In this document: positions 21,585-30,369 of the stretch, in pieces
Numbering within the stretch: the first letter of the stretch is position 1
Layout of the letters: each line of letters begins with the position of its first letter
Assembly (NCBI RefSeq): GCF_000941075.1
Contig: NZ_CP007229.1
Coordinates: forward strand, 992,001-1,056,000
DNA: 64,000 nt
Source of the DNA: Mesomycoplasma dispar
Lineage (GTDB): Bacteria; Bacillota_I; Bacilli_A; Mycoplasmatales; Metamycoplasmataceae
Direction of reading: 5' to 3'
Notes under the pieces: generated by a model
Databases searched by the model: none
Told to the model about the DNA's origin: nothing
What the model saw: only the letters and a program-made list of their open reading frames with translations
Program-made: the position numbers and the translations under genes

Positions 21585-22577
21585 TTAATTTCCGTTTTTT
21601 TCAATCAACTTTTGCTTTGTTTCTTCGTAAATACTTGTAATTGAAGTTGAAAAAATACAAGCCAATATACTTTTTGACAAAAATTCAGCAAGCGAAGTAA
21701 TTGTAAGTTTGCTGAATTTTTTAGCAAGTTTAGTGTTATCAATTGAATCTGTAATTATCACGTTATCAATGTTTGGATTTTCCTGAAATTTTTCAAATCC
21801 GTAACTAAAAACACCGTGTGTAGCGGCGAGAACAACTGATTTTGCCCCTTTTTCCTTAACAACATTTGCTGCATTGATTATTGTCCCGCCTGTATCAATA
21901 ATATCGTCAATTATCACGCAATCTTTCCCGCTTACATCGCCAATTAAACCTAAAACTTCGGTCTGATTTGTTCCAGTTCTTCTTTTATCAATCACAGCAA
22001 CATTTGTCTGTTTTCCTAAAATTTCCGCTAAAATTCGCGCTCGAACAGCACCGCCGTGATCGGGACTTACAACAACATAATCTTTGTTTTTGCCAACAAG
22101 TTCGTTTGCAAGAATGTATTGACCGTGAAGTTCATCAACAGAAATATCAAAAAAACCTTGAATACTCGGGTTATGAATATCGACTAAAATCAGTTTAGTC
22201 ACACCTGCTTTTTCGAGTAAATTTGCAATTAATTTTGCCGTAATTGGTTGTCTTCCCGATGATTTACGATCTTGTCTTGCATAACCATAATAAGAAAGAA
22301 TTACAACGATTTCTTGTGCATAACCGCGTTTTAATGAATCAATGAAAATTAAGAGTTCCATAATATTTTCATTAACTGGTTTGGAGGTGTTGGCAACAAC
22401 AAAAACGGTAGAATTTCTAATTGTCTCTTTGGATTTTAGTAAAACTTCACCATCAGCATAAACAATTCTTTCAATTCCTGAAAGTGGAATGCCAGTTTGT
22501 TGTGAAATTTTTTCAGCCAAATCAAGTGAGTTTTCCATTCCAAAAAGAATTATGTTTTTTTTTGGTTCAATATTCAT
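21585..22577 (-). CDS. prs: Ribose-phosphate pyrophosphokinase
   Basis: 330 residues. It makes PRPP from ribose 5-phosphate and ATP for nucleotide salvage. Motifs: YYGYARQDRKSSGRQPITAKL (ATP and ribose phosphate binding), VVSPDHGGAVRAR, and the PRPP-binding loop DCVIIDDIIDTGGTI. ATG 22577 is preferred to the GTG directly before it. The C-terminal extension (SIYEETKQKLIEKNGN) is slightly longer than usual. Confidence 0.97.
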   Translation of the reverse strand: MNIEPKKNIILFGMENSLDLAEKISQQTGIPLSGIERIVYADGEVLLKSKETIRNSTVFVVANTSKPVNENIMELLIFIDSLKRGYAQEIVVILSYYGYARQDRKSSGRQPITAKLIANLLEKAGVTKLILVDIHNPSIQGFFDISVDELHGQYILANELVGKNKDYVVVSPDHGGAVRARILAEILGKQTNVAVIDKRRTGTNQTEVLGLIGDVSGKDCVIIDDIIDTGGTIINAANVVKEKGAKSVVLAATHGVFSYGFEKFQENPNIDNVIITDSIDNTKLAKKFSKLTITSLAEFLSKSILACIFSTSITSIYEETKQKLIEKNGN

Positions 22578-22674
22578 CACTCTTTTTTCCTTTTTTATAT
22601 ATAATTTTATAATTGTACAAAAAAGTATAACAAAAGCATAATAAATTATTTTTATTTAATTCAAAAACTTAGCA

Positions 22675-23922
22675 ATGTATTTAAAAATCCAACAATTTTT
22701 CCCTAGACATTTGAATTTGGTACTAAATTCAATTCAAAAATTTAATTTAGAATTGAATTTAGTAACTAAAAAGGGGAAGACTAGTATCGGTAATTTAGGT
22801 TTTTATCAAAATTTTGAAAAAAATTATGAATTTTTAATCGTTGATGAACACAAAAAATCCGATTTTATTTTTGCGTTTTTTGTTCTTTCAAAAAAAGAAC
22901 AAACTTTTTACATAAATTTGCTCTTTTTTAGTGAATTTTTAAACCAAAACTGATTCAATATTATCGGCGAATTTGTTATTGACTTTATAAAGGAAAACTA
23001 CAATTTAGAAACTTTTTACATACAAATTCCCGATTTGAACAAAAAACTTGTTAATTTTTTTGAAAATTTAACTGCTTCCCAAAATGATAATTTGAACACT
23101 TTTCAAATAAAATCGGTTGAAAAATACAAATTTATTGATATTCATTGCCATCCTTTCTACGAATATTTCGAAAACCCACAAGAACAAGTTCAAAATTGGT
23201 TTAACGACAATATCGACCTTATTTTTGCGGTGGGAACTTCTTGAAAAGATCTAGATGAAATTAGGGAAATTGGAAATTATTCTGATCGAATCTATAAAAT
23301 TATTGGAATTCACCCTAATTTAGTTAAAGAATCAGATAATTTTTCATTGCTTTCAAAATACATTGACGATAAAGTGATCGGAGTTGGTGAAGTCGGGCTG
23401 GATTTTTATTATGACAACAATCCCTCTGAAAAAGTCCAGTTAAAATCGCTATTAAGTCAAATTGAGATTGCAAAAACTAACAACATTCCAGTTATGTTGC
23501 ATATTCGCGATAAACCTGGCGAAAACAGAGCTATGTTGTTGGTTTTAGAACTAATTGATAGATTTTCTGAAATTAATTTTATATTTCATAATTTTTCAAC
23601 AAATTATGAAATATTTAAAAAATTAGTCGTAAAAAACAATTGTTTTTTTTCTTTTTCTGGTGTAATAACTTTTAAAAAAAGTGTTGAATTAAGGCAGATA
23701 ATTAAGGAAACTCCACTTTCAAAAATTTTATGCGAAACCGATGTTCCTTATTTAAGTCCAGAACCAAATCGGCAAATTTGACCTAATGTTTCCCCACAAA
23801 TTCAATGAACCTACCAAACAGTAGCAAATTTGAAAAATTTGACAAAAAGAGAACTTTCAAAAATAATTTTCGATAATGTAACTAAAATTTTTAAGGTTAA
23901 AAATGCAAAAAGTAATCCCTAA
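22675..23922 (+). CDS. tatD: TatD-family metal-dependent nuclease with N-terminal extra domain
   Basis: 415 residues; ordinary TatD proteins have about 260. From residue 154 on it is a complete TatD hydrolase: DIHCHPFYE (HxH metal site), [22 protein letters not shown] (Glu ligand), VMLHIRD, IFHNFS (His) and [11 protein letters not shown] (Asp). The first ~150 residues form a separate mixed alpha/beta region that reads like a degenerate GNAT-type fold; this is only a topology impression. The stop overlaps the rsmA start by 20 bases. Role: probably DNA or nucleotide quality control. In-frame TGA codons are Trp. Confidence 0.85.
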
Positions 23923-24679
23923 AAAACATTTAGGTCAAAATTTTCTAAAAGATAAAAAAATAGGTAAAAAAATTGTTGAAAACATTGATTTTCAAGGAAA
24001 AAATGTTGTTGAAATTGGTTGCGGAACTGGTTTTTTAACAGATTTTTTGCTAAAAAGGGCAAAGTTTGTGACTTGCTACGAAGTTGATAAAAACTTAATC
24101 CCGATTCTTGAAGAAAAATTCAAAAACAAAAATCTTCGTATAATTAACGAAGATTTTTTACAAGTAGAACTTGATTTTTTTGAAAAACAGATTATTGTTG
24201 CGAACCTTCCTTACTATATTACCTCGAAAATATTGTTTAAAATCTTTGCTAATTTTGAAAAATTCGAAAAAATTTTGGTAATGGTTCAAGAAGAAGTTGC
24301 TGATCGAATAGTTGCAAAAACTAACAGTAGTTTTTACTCAAAATTATCACTTGCTTCTCAATATGTTGCGGAAGTTAAGAAGTTATTTAAAGTTTCACCA
24401 GACTCATTTTTCCCAATTCCTAAAGTGAATTCCGCAGTTGTTTCTTTTGAAATTAGGAAAGATTTAGAATCTAAAAAAATCGAACAATTTCTTTGATTTA
24501 CAAAGATGTGCTTTCAATTTAAACGTAAGACTTTATACAATAATTTTAAATTTTTTCTAAAAAGGGAGCAAATTGAAAAAATTTATAATTTTTTTCAATT
24601 TCCAGCGAATATACGACCACAACAAATAGATTTGCTAACTTATATAAGTCTGGCCGACTTTTATTTTAATAATTTATAA
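23903..24679 (+). CDS. rsmA: 16S rRNA adenine dimethyltransferase (KsgA)
   Basis: 258 residues. [11 protein letters not shown] at the N-terminus, the SAM site [22 protein letters not shown], and the catalytic [12 protein letters not shown] motif are diagnostic. It dimethylates two adjacent adenines in 16S helix 45. AAGGTT precedes the ATG, which lies within the end of tatD, so translation is coupled. Confidence 0.97.
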
Positions 24680-24714
24680 AAAACTAAAGTGTTTTGATTT
24701 TTAAAAAATTATAG

Positions 24715-24720
24715 TATAAT
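24715..24720 (+). promoter_or_regulatory. -10 box of rplM-rpsI
   Basis: TATAAT about 105 bases before rplM, giving a leader of nearly 100 bases. Confidence 0.6.
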
Positions 24721-24766
24721 TTTGTTACATTCTCGCACTCCGTTAGTTCGTTACATATTATTTAGC

Positions 24767-24788
24767 AAATACGATTAAAATCGTATTT
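24767..24788 (+). promoter_or_regulatory. Hairpin with T-rich tail in the rplM leader
   Basis: A 9-bp perfect stem (AAATACGAT / ATCGTATTT, loop TAAA) followed by TTGTTTTTT. It lies between promoter and the rplM ATG, so it may be an attenuator or L13-type autoregulatory leader. Confidence 0.5.
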
Positions 24789-24824
24789 TGTTTTTTGTCA
24801 ACAAAACAAAATGAAAGGCTTATC

Positions 24825-25259
24825 ATGAGACAGACAACTTTTGTCAAGCATGGAGAAGTCAAGCAAAAATGGTTTGTAATCGACGCTGAATCAAAAATTC
24901 TTGGTCGTTTAGCTGCTTTTGTCGCTTCTCGTTTGCGCGGAAAACACTACCCACATTTCACTCCCAACGTTGATATGGGTGACAAAATCATCATTATTAA
25001 TGCAGAAAAAATTTTACTAACTGCAAAAAAAGAAGACCAAAAATTATATTATAATCACTCTGGGTATCCAGGCGGGTTAAGGGTTAGAACAGCACGTGAA
25101 ATGCGAGCTAAAAAGCCAATTGCTCTAATAGAAAGAGCGGTTTTTGGAATGATTCCACACACAAAATTAGGCGATAAACAGCGTAAAAATCTTTATGTTT
25201 ATCCTGGGGTTGACCATCCACATCAAGGACAAAATCCTGAAAAATTAGAGGTAAACTAA
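24825..25259 (+). CDS. rplM: 50S ribosomal protein L13
   Basis: 144 residues. The segments [26 protein letters not shown]-like [23 protein letters not shown] and [12 protein letters not shown] match L13. ATG 24825 follows AAAGG; the open frame upstream to 24795 lies in the leader and is not used in other L13 proteins. Confidence 0.97.
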   Translation: MRQTTFVKHGEVKQKWFVIDAESKILGRLAAFVASRLRGKHYPHFTPNVDMGDKIIIINAEKILLTAKKEDQKLYYNHSGYPGGLRVRTAREMRAKKPIALIERAVFGMIPHTKLGDKQRKNLYVYPGVDHPHQGQNPEKLEVN

Positions 25260-25263
25260 TAAA

Positions 25264-25662
25264 ATGAATCAACAAGAATTATCTTATTACGGAACTGGGC
25301 GAAGAAAATCATCAGTAGCACGTGTAATTTTAAAACACGGTGATGGTCAATTTAAAATTAATAATCGGGTAGCAAAAGAATATTTAAAATCAGATATTTT
25401 AATTAAAGACGCGTTGCAGCCACTTTCTATTACAAACACAATGTCAGAATTTGATATTAGAGTCAATGCTCACGGCGGTGGAGTTTCTGGCCAAGCTGGT
25501 GCTATTAGACTTGGAATTGCTCGTGCTTTGTTAAAGGTTTCGGTTGATTATCGTTCAGATCTAAAAGTTGCTGGTATGCTAACTCGTGATGCGAGAGCGA
25601 AAGAACGTAAGAAATTTGGATTACGTAAAGCCAGAAGAGCACGTCAATTCTCAAAACGTTAA
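25264..25662 (+). CDS. rpsI: 30S ribosomal protein S9
   Basis: 132 residues. [37 protein letters not shown] and the C-terminal [15 protein letters not shown], whose tail touches P-site tRNA, are diagnostic. It begins 4 bases after the rplM stop, the conserved rplM-rpsI pair. Confidence 0.98.
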   Translation: MNQQELSYYGTGRRKSSVARVILKHGDGQFKINNRVAKEYLKSDILIKDALQPLSITNTMSEFDIRVNAHGGGVSGQAGAIRLGIARALLKVSVDYRSDLKVAGMLTRDARAKERKKFGLRKARRARQFSKR

Positions 25663-25728
25663 CTTTTTTTTAAAAATTTGTTATAATTATAATGTGTTTG
25701 CAAAAAAACATTATAATTAATAAATTAT

Positions 25729-25805
25729 GGGAGCGTAGCTCAGATGGTTAGAGCACACGACTGATAATCGTGAGGTCGATGGTTCGATCCCATTCGTTCC
25801 CACCA
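25729..25805 (+). tRNA. tRNA-Ile (anticodon GAT)
   Basis: 77 bases with encoded CCA. Acceptor GGGAGCG pairs with CGTTCCC (G-T pairs allowed); anticodon loop CTGATAA; T-arm GGTTCGATCC. The left end of the insertion sequence lies 16 bases downstream. Confidence 0.96.
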
Positions 25806-25821
25806 TATCAAATTGACTTAC

Positions 25822-25873
25822 AAAAAAATCTCTTTAATTTAAAGAGTAAATTAGTAGAAAAAAATGAGACACA
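25822..25873 (+). repeat. Left terminal inverted repeat of the insertion sequence
   Basis: Starts AAAAAAATCTCTTTAA and ends AAAATGAGACACA. It contains an internal palindrome around CTCTTTAA. Confidence 0.75.
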
Positions 25874-25894
25874 CCAAGAGAGGTGTGTTTTTTT
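25869..25894 (+). terminator. Terminator-like hairpin at the left end, just before the transposase ATG
   Basis: ACACACC - AAGAGA - GGTGTGT followed by an unbroken T run ending at the ATG (25895). It would stop transcription entering from the tRNA side and protect the cell from read-through transposase. Confidence 0.7.
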
Positions 25895-27181
25895 ATGAAA
25901 CAAAATAAATTTTCAATTAATGAAAAAATCAAATATATCAAAATCGCTGAATCGCAAGGATTCAAAAGTGCGACTATACATTTTGCAAACGAGTTTCGTG
26001 AAATTTATAAAAATAAATCAGTTAATAAAAAATCGCAAAAAGAGGGTTTTTTACAGACATATGCGAATAATTTAATTCGAAACTGACAAAAAAAGTATTA
26101 TAATTATGGTATGAACGGATTAATTAGCACACGTGGTAAAAATAAATCACCACGTAAGTCAAAAAAACAATACACAATTAACGATCTTTCGGAAAATGAC
26201 CGCGGAATTTATCAAGAAATAATGGAAAACGTCCTTAGAAGATACGGGATTGATCCTGCAATTGTAATGGACGAACTTAAAAAGCGAAAACAAGAAGCAG
26301 AAAAAGATAAGGATCAAATCGAAAATTCAACAAGACTTTGCAGCGTTTTAAAAGTTAATCGCACATCGATTTATCGCAAAATAAAGGTGAAAAAATCACC
26401 AAAAGAAATGGTATACAGTAAAGAATTACTTGATTGAATTCTTGAAAGTTTTAATTTTAACAGAAAAGTAAAAGGTCGAGATAATTTGTATAATGTATAC
26501 AAAAATCAAGGAAATAATATAAGCACATATGTTTTTCAAAAACACTATGAACATTTAGGGATAAAATCGATTGCTTACAAAAAACAAGGTAAAAATGCGC
26601 CAAAAGAAGCTAAATTTTCGCGGATTTGAGCCGAAGATCATATCAAAGGACAATTTGAATCTAAAAATTTTGGTGAAAAATGATTTGCTGATATTAAATT
26701 TATAAGAATTGGCGATGATTTTTATTTTTTGCATTCAATAATTGAAACAAAATCTAATTATTTGCTAAATTTTTCAATTTCCAAGACTAGATTTTCAGAA
26801 GAAACAATAAAATTAGTAAAAGAAACAATCAAAAAACACAAAATTACACCTAAATTTTTCCATTCAGATCATGGAGTTGAATATGCTAACCACCGATTTG
26901 CTCAATTTTTAAAAGAAAACAACATTCAACAATCAATGTCGCCAAAAGGAAACGCGCTTGCAAACCGCCCGATTGAATACTTTTATGCTATTTTACAAAG
27001 AGAATACTTGAATGTTGAGGGTAAAATTTTTGAAAACCTTGAAGATGCCCATCAAAAAATCAGCTCATTTGTTAAATGATACAATAAAACTAGAGTGCAA
27101 AGTTGCCTTTCATATTTGAGTCCAAATTCTCATTTTGAACAATTTGGTGCTCAAAAAAATTTTCACAATTTTGGAGAATAA
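25895..27181 (+). CDS. IS3-family transposase, single frame
   Basis: 428 residues. The N-terminal third is a helix-turn-helix DNA-binding region (KIKYIKIAESQGFKSATIHFA and a second RTSIYRKIK helix); the C-terminal half is an integrase core with D266 (WFADIKF), D325 (FHSDHGVEYAN) and E361 (NRPIEYFYAILQRE), a D-35-E spacing typical of IS3. Most IS3 elements need a -1 frameshift to join OrfA and OrfB; here both parts are already in one frame, as in the mycoplasma IS1138/IS1221 group. TGA codons are Trp. All catalytic residues are present, so it may be active. Confidence 0.92.
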
Positions 27182-27223
27182 AAAATAATAAAAATTTGTT
27201 TTAAAAATAATTAAAAATAATGA

Positions 27224-27273
27224 TGTGTCTCATTTTCCTATACTAACTTACTTTAATTTAAAGAGATTTTTTT
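27224..27273 (-). repeat. Right terminal inverted repeat of the insertion sequence
   Basis: Inverted partner of 25822-25873; followed by further T bases (16 in all, 27267-27282) before the probable target duplication. Confidence 0.75.
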
Positions 27274-27285
27274 TTTTTTTTTACA

Positions 27286-27915
27286 TTATTTCCTAATTCA
27301 TTTTTTTAAATCAATGTCATAAATTGCTGAAGGTTTTTCGGATCCAAGTTGAAAATTAAAAATTTTTGAAATTTGCCAAAACTTTTCCCTTGCATCTCTG
27401 AAATTAAGTGGTTTTTGATTTGAGATGTTAGCACTGGTAACAAAAGCAGGACCGCTTTTTTCTAATAATTTTTGGAGTTTTACCTGATTTGGGATCCGAA
27501 ATGATTGCTTTTCAATTATTAATGTAGTCGGCCCAGGTCAAAAATTTTTACTAATTTCTTTTAATTTTTGGTAATTTTTCCTTGAAATTAACGGTTTTAT
27601 TTGTCTTAAATTAGAAACTAACGTCACGATTTTTTTTGAAAAATCGCGATTTTTAATTTCAAAAATAGCTTTTAAATCAAGACTTGCGTAAAAACTGCCA
27701 ATTCCTGGAACTGTATCAGTTGTACATAAAAAAAGTTTTTCATATTTCTGAATTTCAAATTCAAAAATATGAAAATTTTCCTTAAATCAAATAGCAAAAT
27801 TTTCATCATCTTCAACAAAAACTATAAGATTTTCAAAGTCATATTTTCAAAACAGAATATGAAAATTATTTGCTAATTTTAAACAAAACACTTTGTTTTT
27901 CAATGTTTTTTCCAT
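27286..27915 (-). CDS. tsaC: Sua5/YciO/YrdC family protein (TsaC-like)
   Basis: 209 residues, hidden in a standard-code reading by five or more TGA codons. Family motifs: LCTTDTVPGIGSFYA (for PTDTVYGLG), FEIKNRDFSKKIVTLVSN (KxR loop), NFWPGPTTLI and TSANISNQKPL. TsaC makes threonylcarbamoyl-AMP for the t6A37 tRNA modification; its partner TsaD is encoded at 42672. The conserved core begins unusually late (about residue 68). The frame stays open up to an ATG at 28149, but that would pass through a 51-bp palindrome that looks like the uvrB terminator, so I start at 27915. Confidence 0.8.
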
Positions 27916-27979
27916 AAAAACATGGTTTTTGAAAAGTAATTTTTTACTAACAAGTCAAAGTAAAAAATTTTCAAAATAT

Positions 27980-28014
27980 CTTAATTTTAAATTTAAACTT
28001 AATTTAAAATTAAG
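27980..28014. repeat. 13-bp inverted repeat upstream of the TsaC-like gene
   Basis: CTTAATTTTAAAT and its exact complement with a 9-base loop, in the spacer between uvrB and the tsaC-like gene. Confidence 0.5.
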
Positions 28015-28060
28015 TGGTTTATGAAGTTTTTTTTCAAAAAACACTGTAAAAATCGATGTT

Positions 28061-28111
28061 TTCACTTTTATTTTTTTTTGATTTTGAAAATCAAAAAAAA
28101 ATAAAAGTGAA
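28061..28111 (-). terminator. 51-bp near-perfect palindrome after uvrB
   Basis: 25-bp perfect arms (28061-28085 and 28087-28111) around one base, with nine-T and nine-A runs inside the arms. It lies 57 bases after the uvrB stop and would fold into a long hairpin; probably the uvrB terminator. Confidence 0.7.
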
Positions 28112-28167
28112 TTACTAACTTTGTAAATTAGAAGAATTTTAGTTTTCATAATATGATTCTTAAAAAA

Positions 28168-30156
28168 CTAGTCCATTTTCAGTTTAATTTCTGTAATTAA
28201 ATCACGAATTTGAATTGCCTCTTCAAAACGATTGGCATCAGATGCGATTTTCATTTCTTTTTCCAAAATTTTAATATAACCTTCCATTTCCTTCTTATTT
28301 TTCTGTTTTTCACGAAGAACTTTGCTGATTTTTAAAGTATTTGGATTGATGCTTTCTGGAATTGGTTTGATTATTGTTTTTGGAATAACATTGTTTTTTT
28401 GATTATATTCAATTTGGATTTTTCTTTTATTTTCGTTATCTTCTAGTACTTTTTGGATTGTTTCTGTAATTGTGTCAGTAAAAAGGATAACTTTTCCACG
28501 ATCATTTCGAGCGGCACGCCCGATAATTTGGATTAAAGATGATTTTGATCTTAAAAAGGATGAAAGACCTGCTTCTAGGACAAAAATTAGCGATACCTCG
28601 GGAATATCAACGCCTTCACGCAACAAATTAATACCGACAATCGCATCATAAATTCCTTTTCTTAGTTTAATTATGATTTCATCACGCTCAAAAGTAGTCA
28701 TTTCGGAGTGTAAATAATAGACATTTTGCAACTTTTCTTCTTGTAAATACTTGCTAATTTCTTCAGCAAGTCTTTTTGTTGTTGTTAAAATGAGACTTCG
28801 TTCATTTTTTTCTTTCTGTTTTACTAACAGTTTAAAAATTTTTTCCATCTGGTTAGCAGTTGGTTCGATAATTATTTCAGGATCAATTAAGCCCGTCGGG
28901 CGTATAATTTGTGAGACAATTTCGCCACTAGTTTTATCAATTTCGTAATTTGCTGGCGTTGCAGAAACATAAATTTTAGACTGTTGATATTCTTCAAATT
29001 CTTCCAATTTTAAAGGTCGATTGTCAAGTGCTGAAGGAAGTCGGTAACCGTAGTCAACTAATGTTTGTTTTCGGCTGCGATCGCCTTCATACATTCCGCG
29101 AATTTGGCTGACCATAATATGAGATTCGTCGATAAAAATTAGCCCATCTTTTGGTAAATAATCAAGCAAACTAAAAGGTTTTTCACCTTTTTGCCGTCCG
29201 TCAATATGTCGGGCGTAATTTTCAATTCCCGAACAAATACCAAATTCGCTAAGCGAGTCAATATCGTTATTAACTCGCTCTTTTAGTCTTTGTTTTTCGA
29301 CTAGTTTGTTATTTTTTTCAAAAAATTCAAGTTGTTCATCAAGTTCAACTTTAATAGTTTCGATCGCGCGATCGATGATATTTTTTTTGACAGAATATGC
29401 CGTTGCTGGATAAATTGTATAAGAATTATAAGATCTTGTTATTTTTTTTGAAATTGGATGAATTATGTTGATTGCTTCGATTGTGTTTCCAAAAAATTCA
29501 ATTCTGATGTTAAAAGCATCAGATCAAGCTGGGAAAATTTCCAAAACATCACCTTTTAGCGAAAAAACTCCTGGTTTTTGCTCAACAGGATTATTTTGAT
29601 ATTTAATTCTAGCAAGTTTTAGCGCCAACTCTCCTGGTTTTATTTCCTGATTTACCTCCAAAGTCAAAAAATTATCTTCATATTCATCAGGATTAAGAGT
29701 TCCATAAATAGCAGCAACCGAGGCAATAACAATAGTATCATTTCGCATCATTAGTGCATTTAAGGCTGACATTCTCATTGTTTCAAGGTCGAAATTTGTC
29801 TTACTTGTTTTTTCTAAATAGACATCTTTTGTTGGCAAATAGGCTTCTGGTCTGTAAAAATCAAAGTAGGAAATGTAAAATTCAACACGATTTTCTGGGA
29901 AAAATTCCTTAAATTCAGTGTAAAGTTGCGATGCTAAAGTTTTATTATGAGACAAAATGATAACTGGTTTGTTAAAATGGGCAATTACATTTGCCATTGT
30001 AAAAGTTTTTCCCGAACCAGTTACACCCATTAAAATCTGTGATTTTTTACCACTTTCGATACCTTCGATCAAAGTTTGGATTGCTTTTGGCTGGTCGCCG
30101 TTTGGTTTATATTTTGCATCTAATTTAAATTTTTTAAACTCTTTTTCAACTAGCAT
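28168..30156 (-). CDS. uvrB: Excinuclease ABC subunit B
   Basis: 662 residues, normal length. [15 protein letters not shown] and [16 protein letters not shown] (Walker A) begin the helicase core; the beta-hairpin region [29 protein letters not shown] box, [18 protein letters not shown] and QIIGRAARN follow, and the C-terminal UVR motif ([22 protein letters not shown]) binds UvrC. It verifies DNA damage in nucleotide excision repair. ATG 30156 is used; a TTG start five codons upstream lacks support. Several Trp codons are TGA. Confidence 0.97.
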
Positions 30157-30348
30157 TTGAAGTTCAACCAATTTTTAAAAAAATAATAAAAATTTTAACA
30201 CAAAATTCTTTATGTTTACAGCATTTACAAATATGAAAACAAGCGTTTTCAATTTAAATTATGAATTTTACTTCTCAAATTCCGCTTTTTTTCCTTTTTA
30301 TCAAGTGAAAAAGCAATTCGTTTCATTTTTATTTTCTAATCTTTGTAT

Positions 30349-30354
30349 TATAAT
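30349..30354 (+). promoter_or_regulatory. -10 box of leuS; near-leaderless transcript
   Basis: TATAAT ends 15 bases before the leuS ATG, so the transcript would start about 8-9 bases before it and has no room for an SD. The rest of the 30157-30369 divergent spacer shows no T-box or other RNA switch that I can recognise. Confidence 0.6.
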
Positions 30355-30369
30355 TTATAATTATTTATT

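Larger units (their letters stand above)
25822..27281 (+). mobile_element. IS3-family insertion sequence (IS1221-like), apparently intact
   Basis: About 1.46 kb. It carries one uninterrupted DDE transposase and long imperfect terminal repeats (25822-25873 and 27224-27273) in which about 44 of 50 positions match. A TAC (or TTAC) flanks both outer ends (25819-25821 and 27282-27284), a plausible 3-4 bp target duplication. The family assignment comes from the transposase and the single-frame layout. It inserted between tRNA-Ile and the 3' end of the tsaC-like gene without breaking either. Confidence 0.85.

Noticed and set aside
25895-27181. Need for programmed frameshifting in the transposase
   Set aside because: Both OrfA-like and OrfB-like parts are in the same frame with only TGA between them.
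27916-28149. N-terminal extension of the TsaC-like protein to an ATG at 28149
   Set aside because: The frame is open, but it would encode the 51-bp palindrome and a second hairpin, has no SD and no resemblance to the family.
30157-30369. Possible T-box leader before leuS
   Set aside because: No T-box core sequence or terminator/antiterminator pair seen, and the likely promoter lies 15 bases before the start codon.
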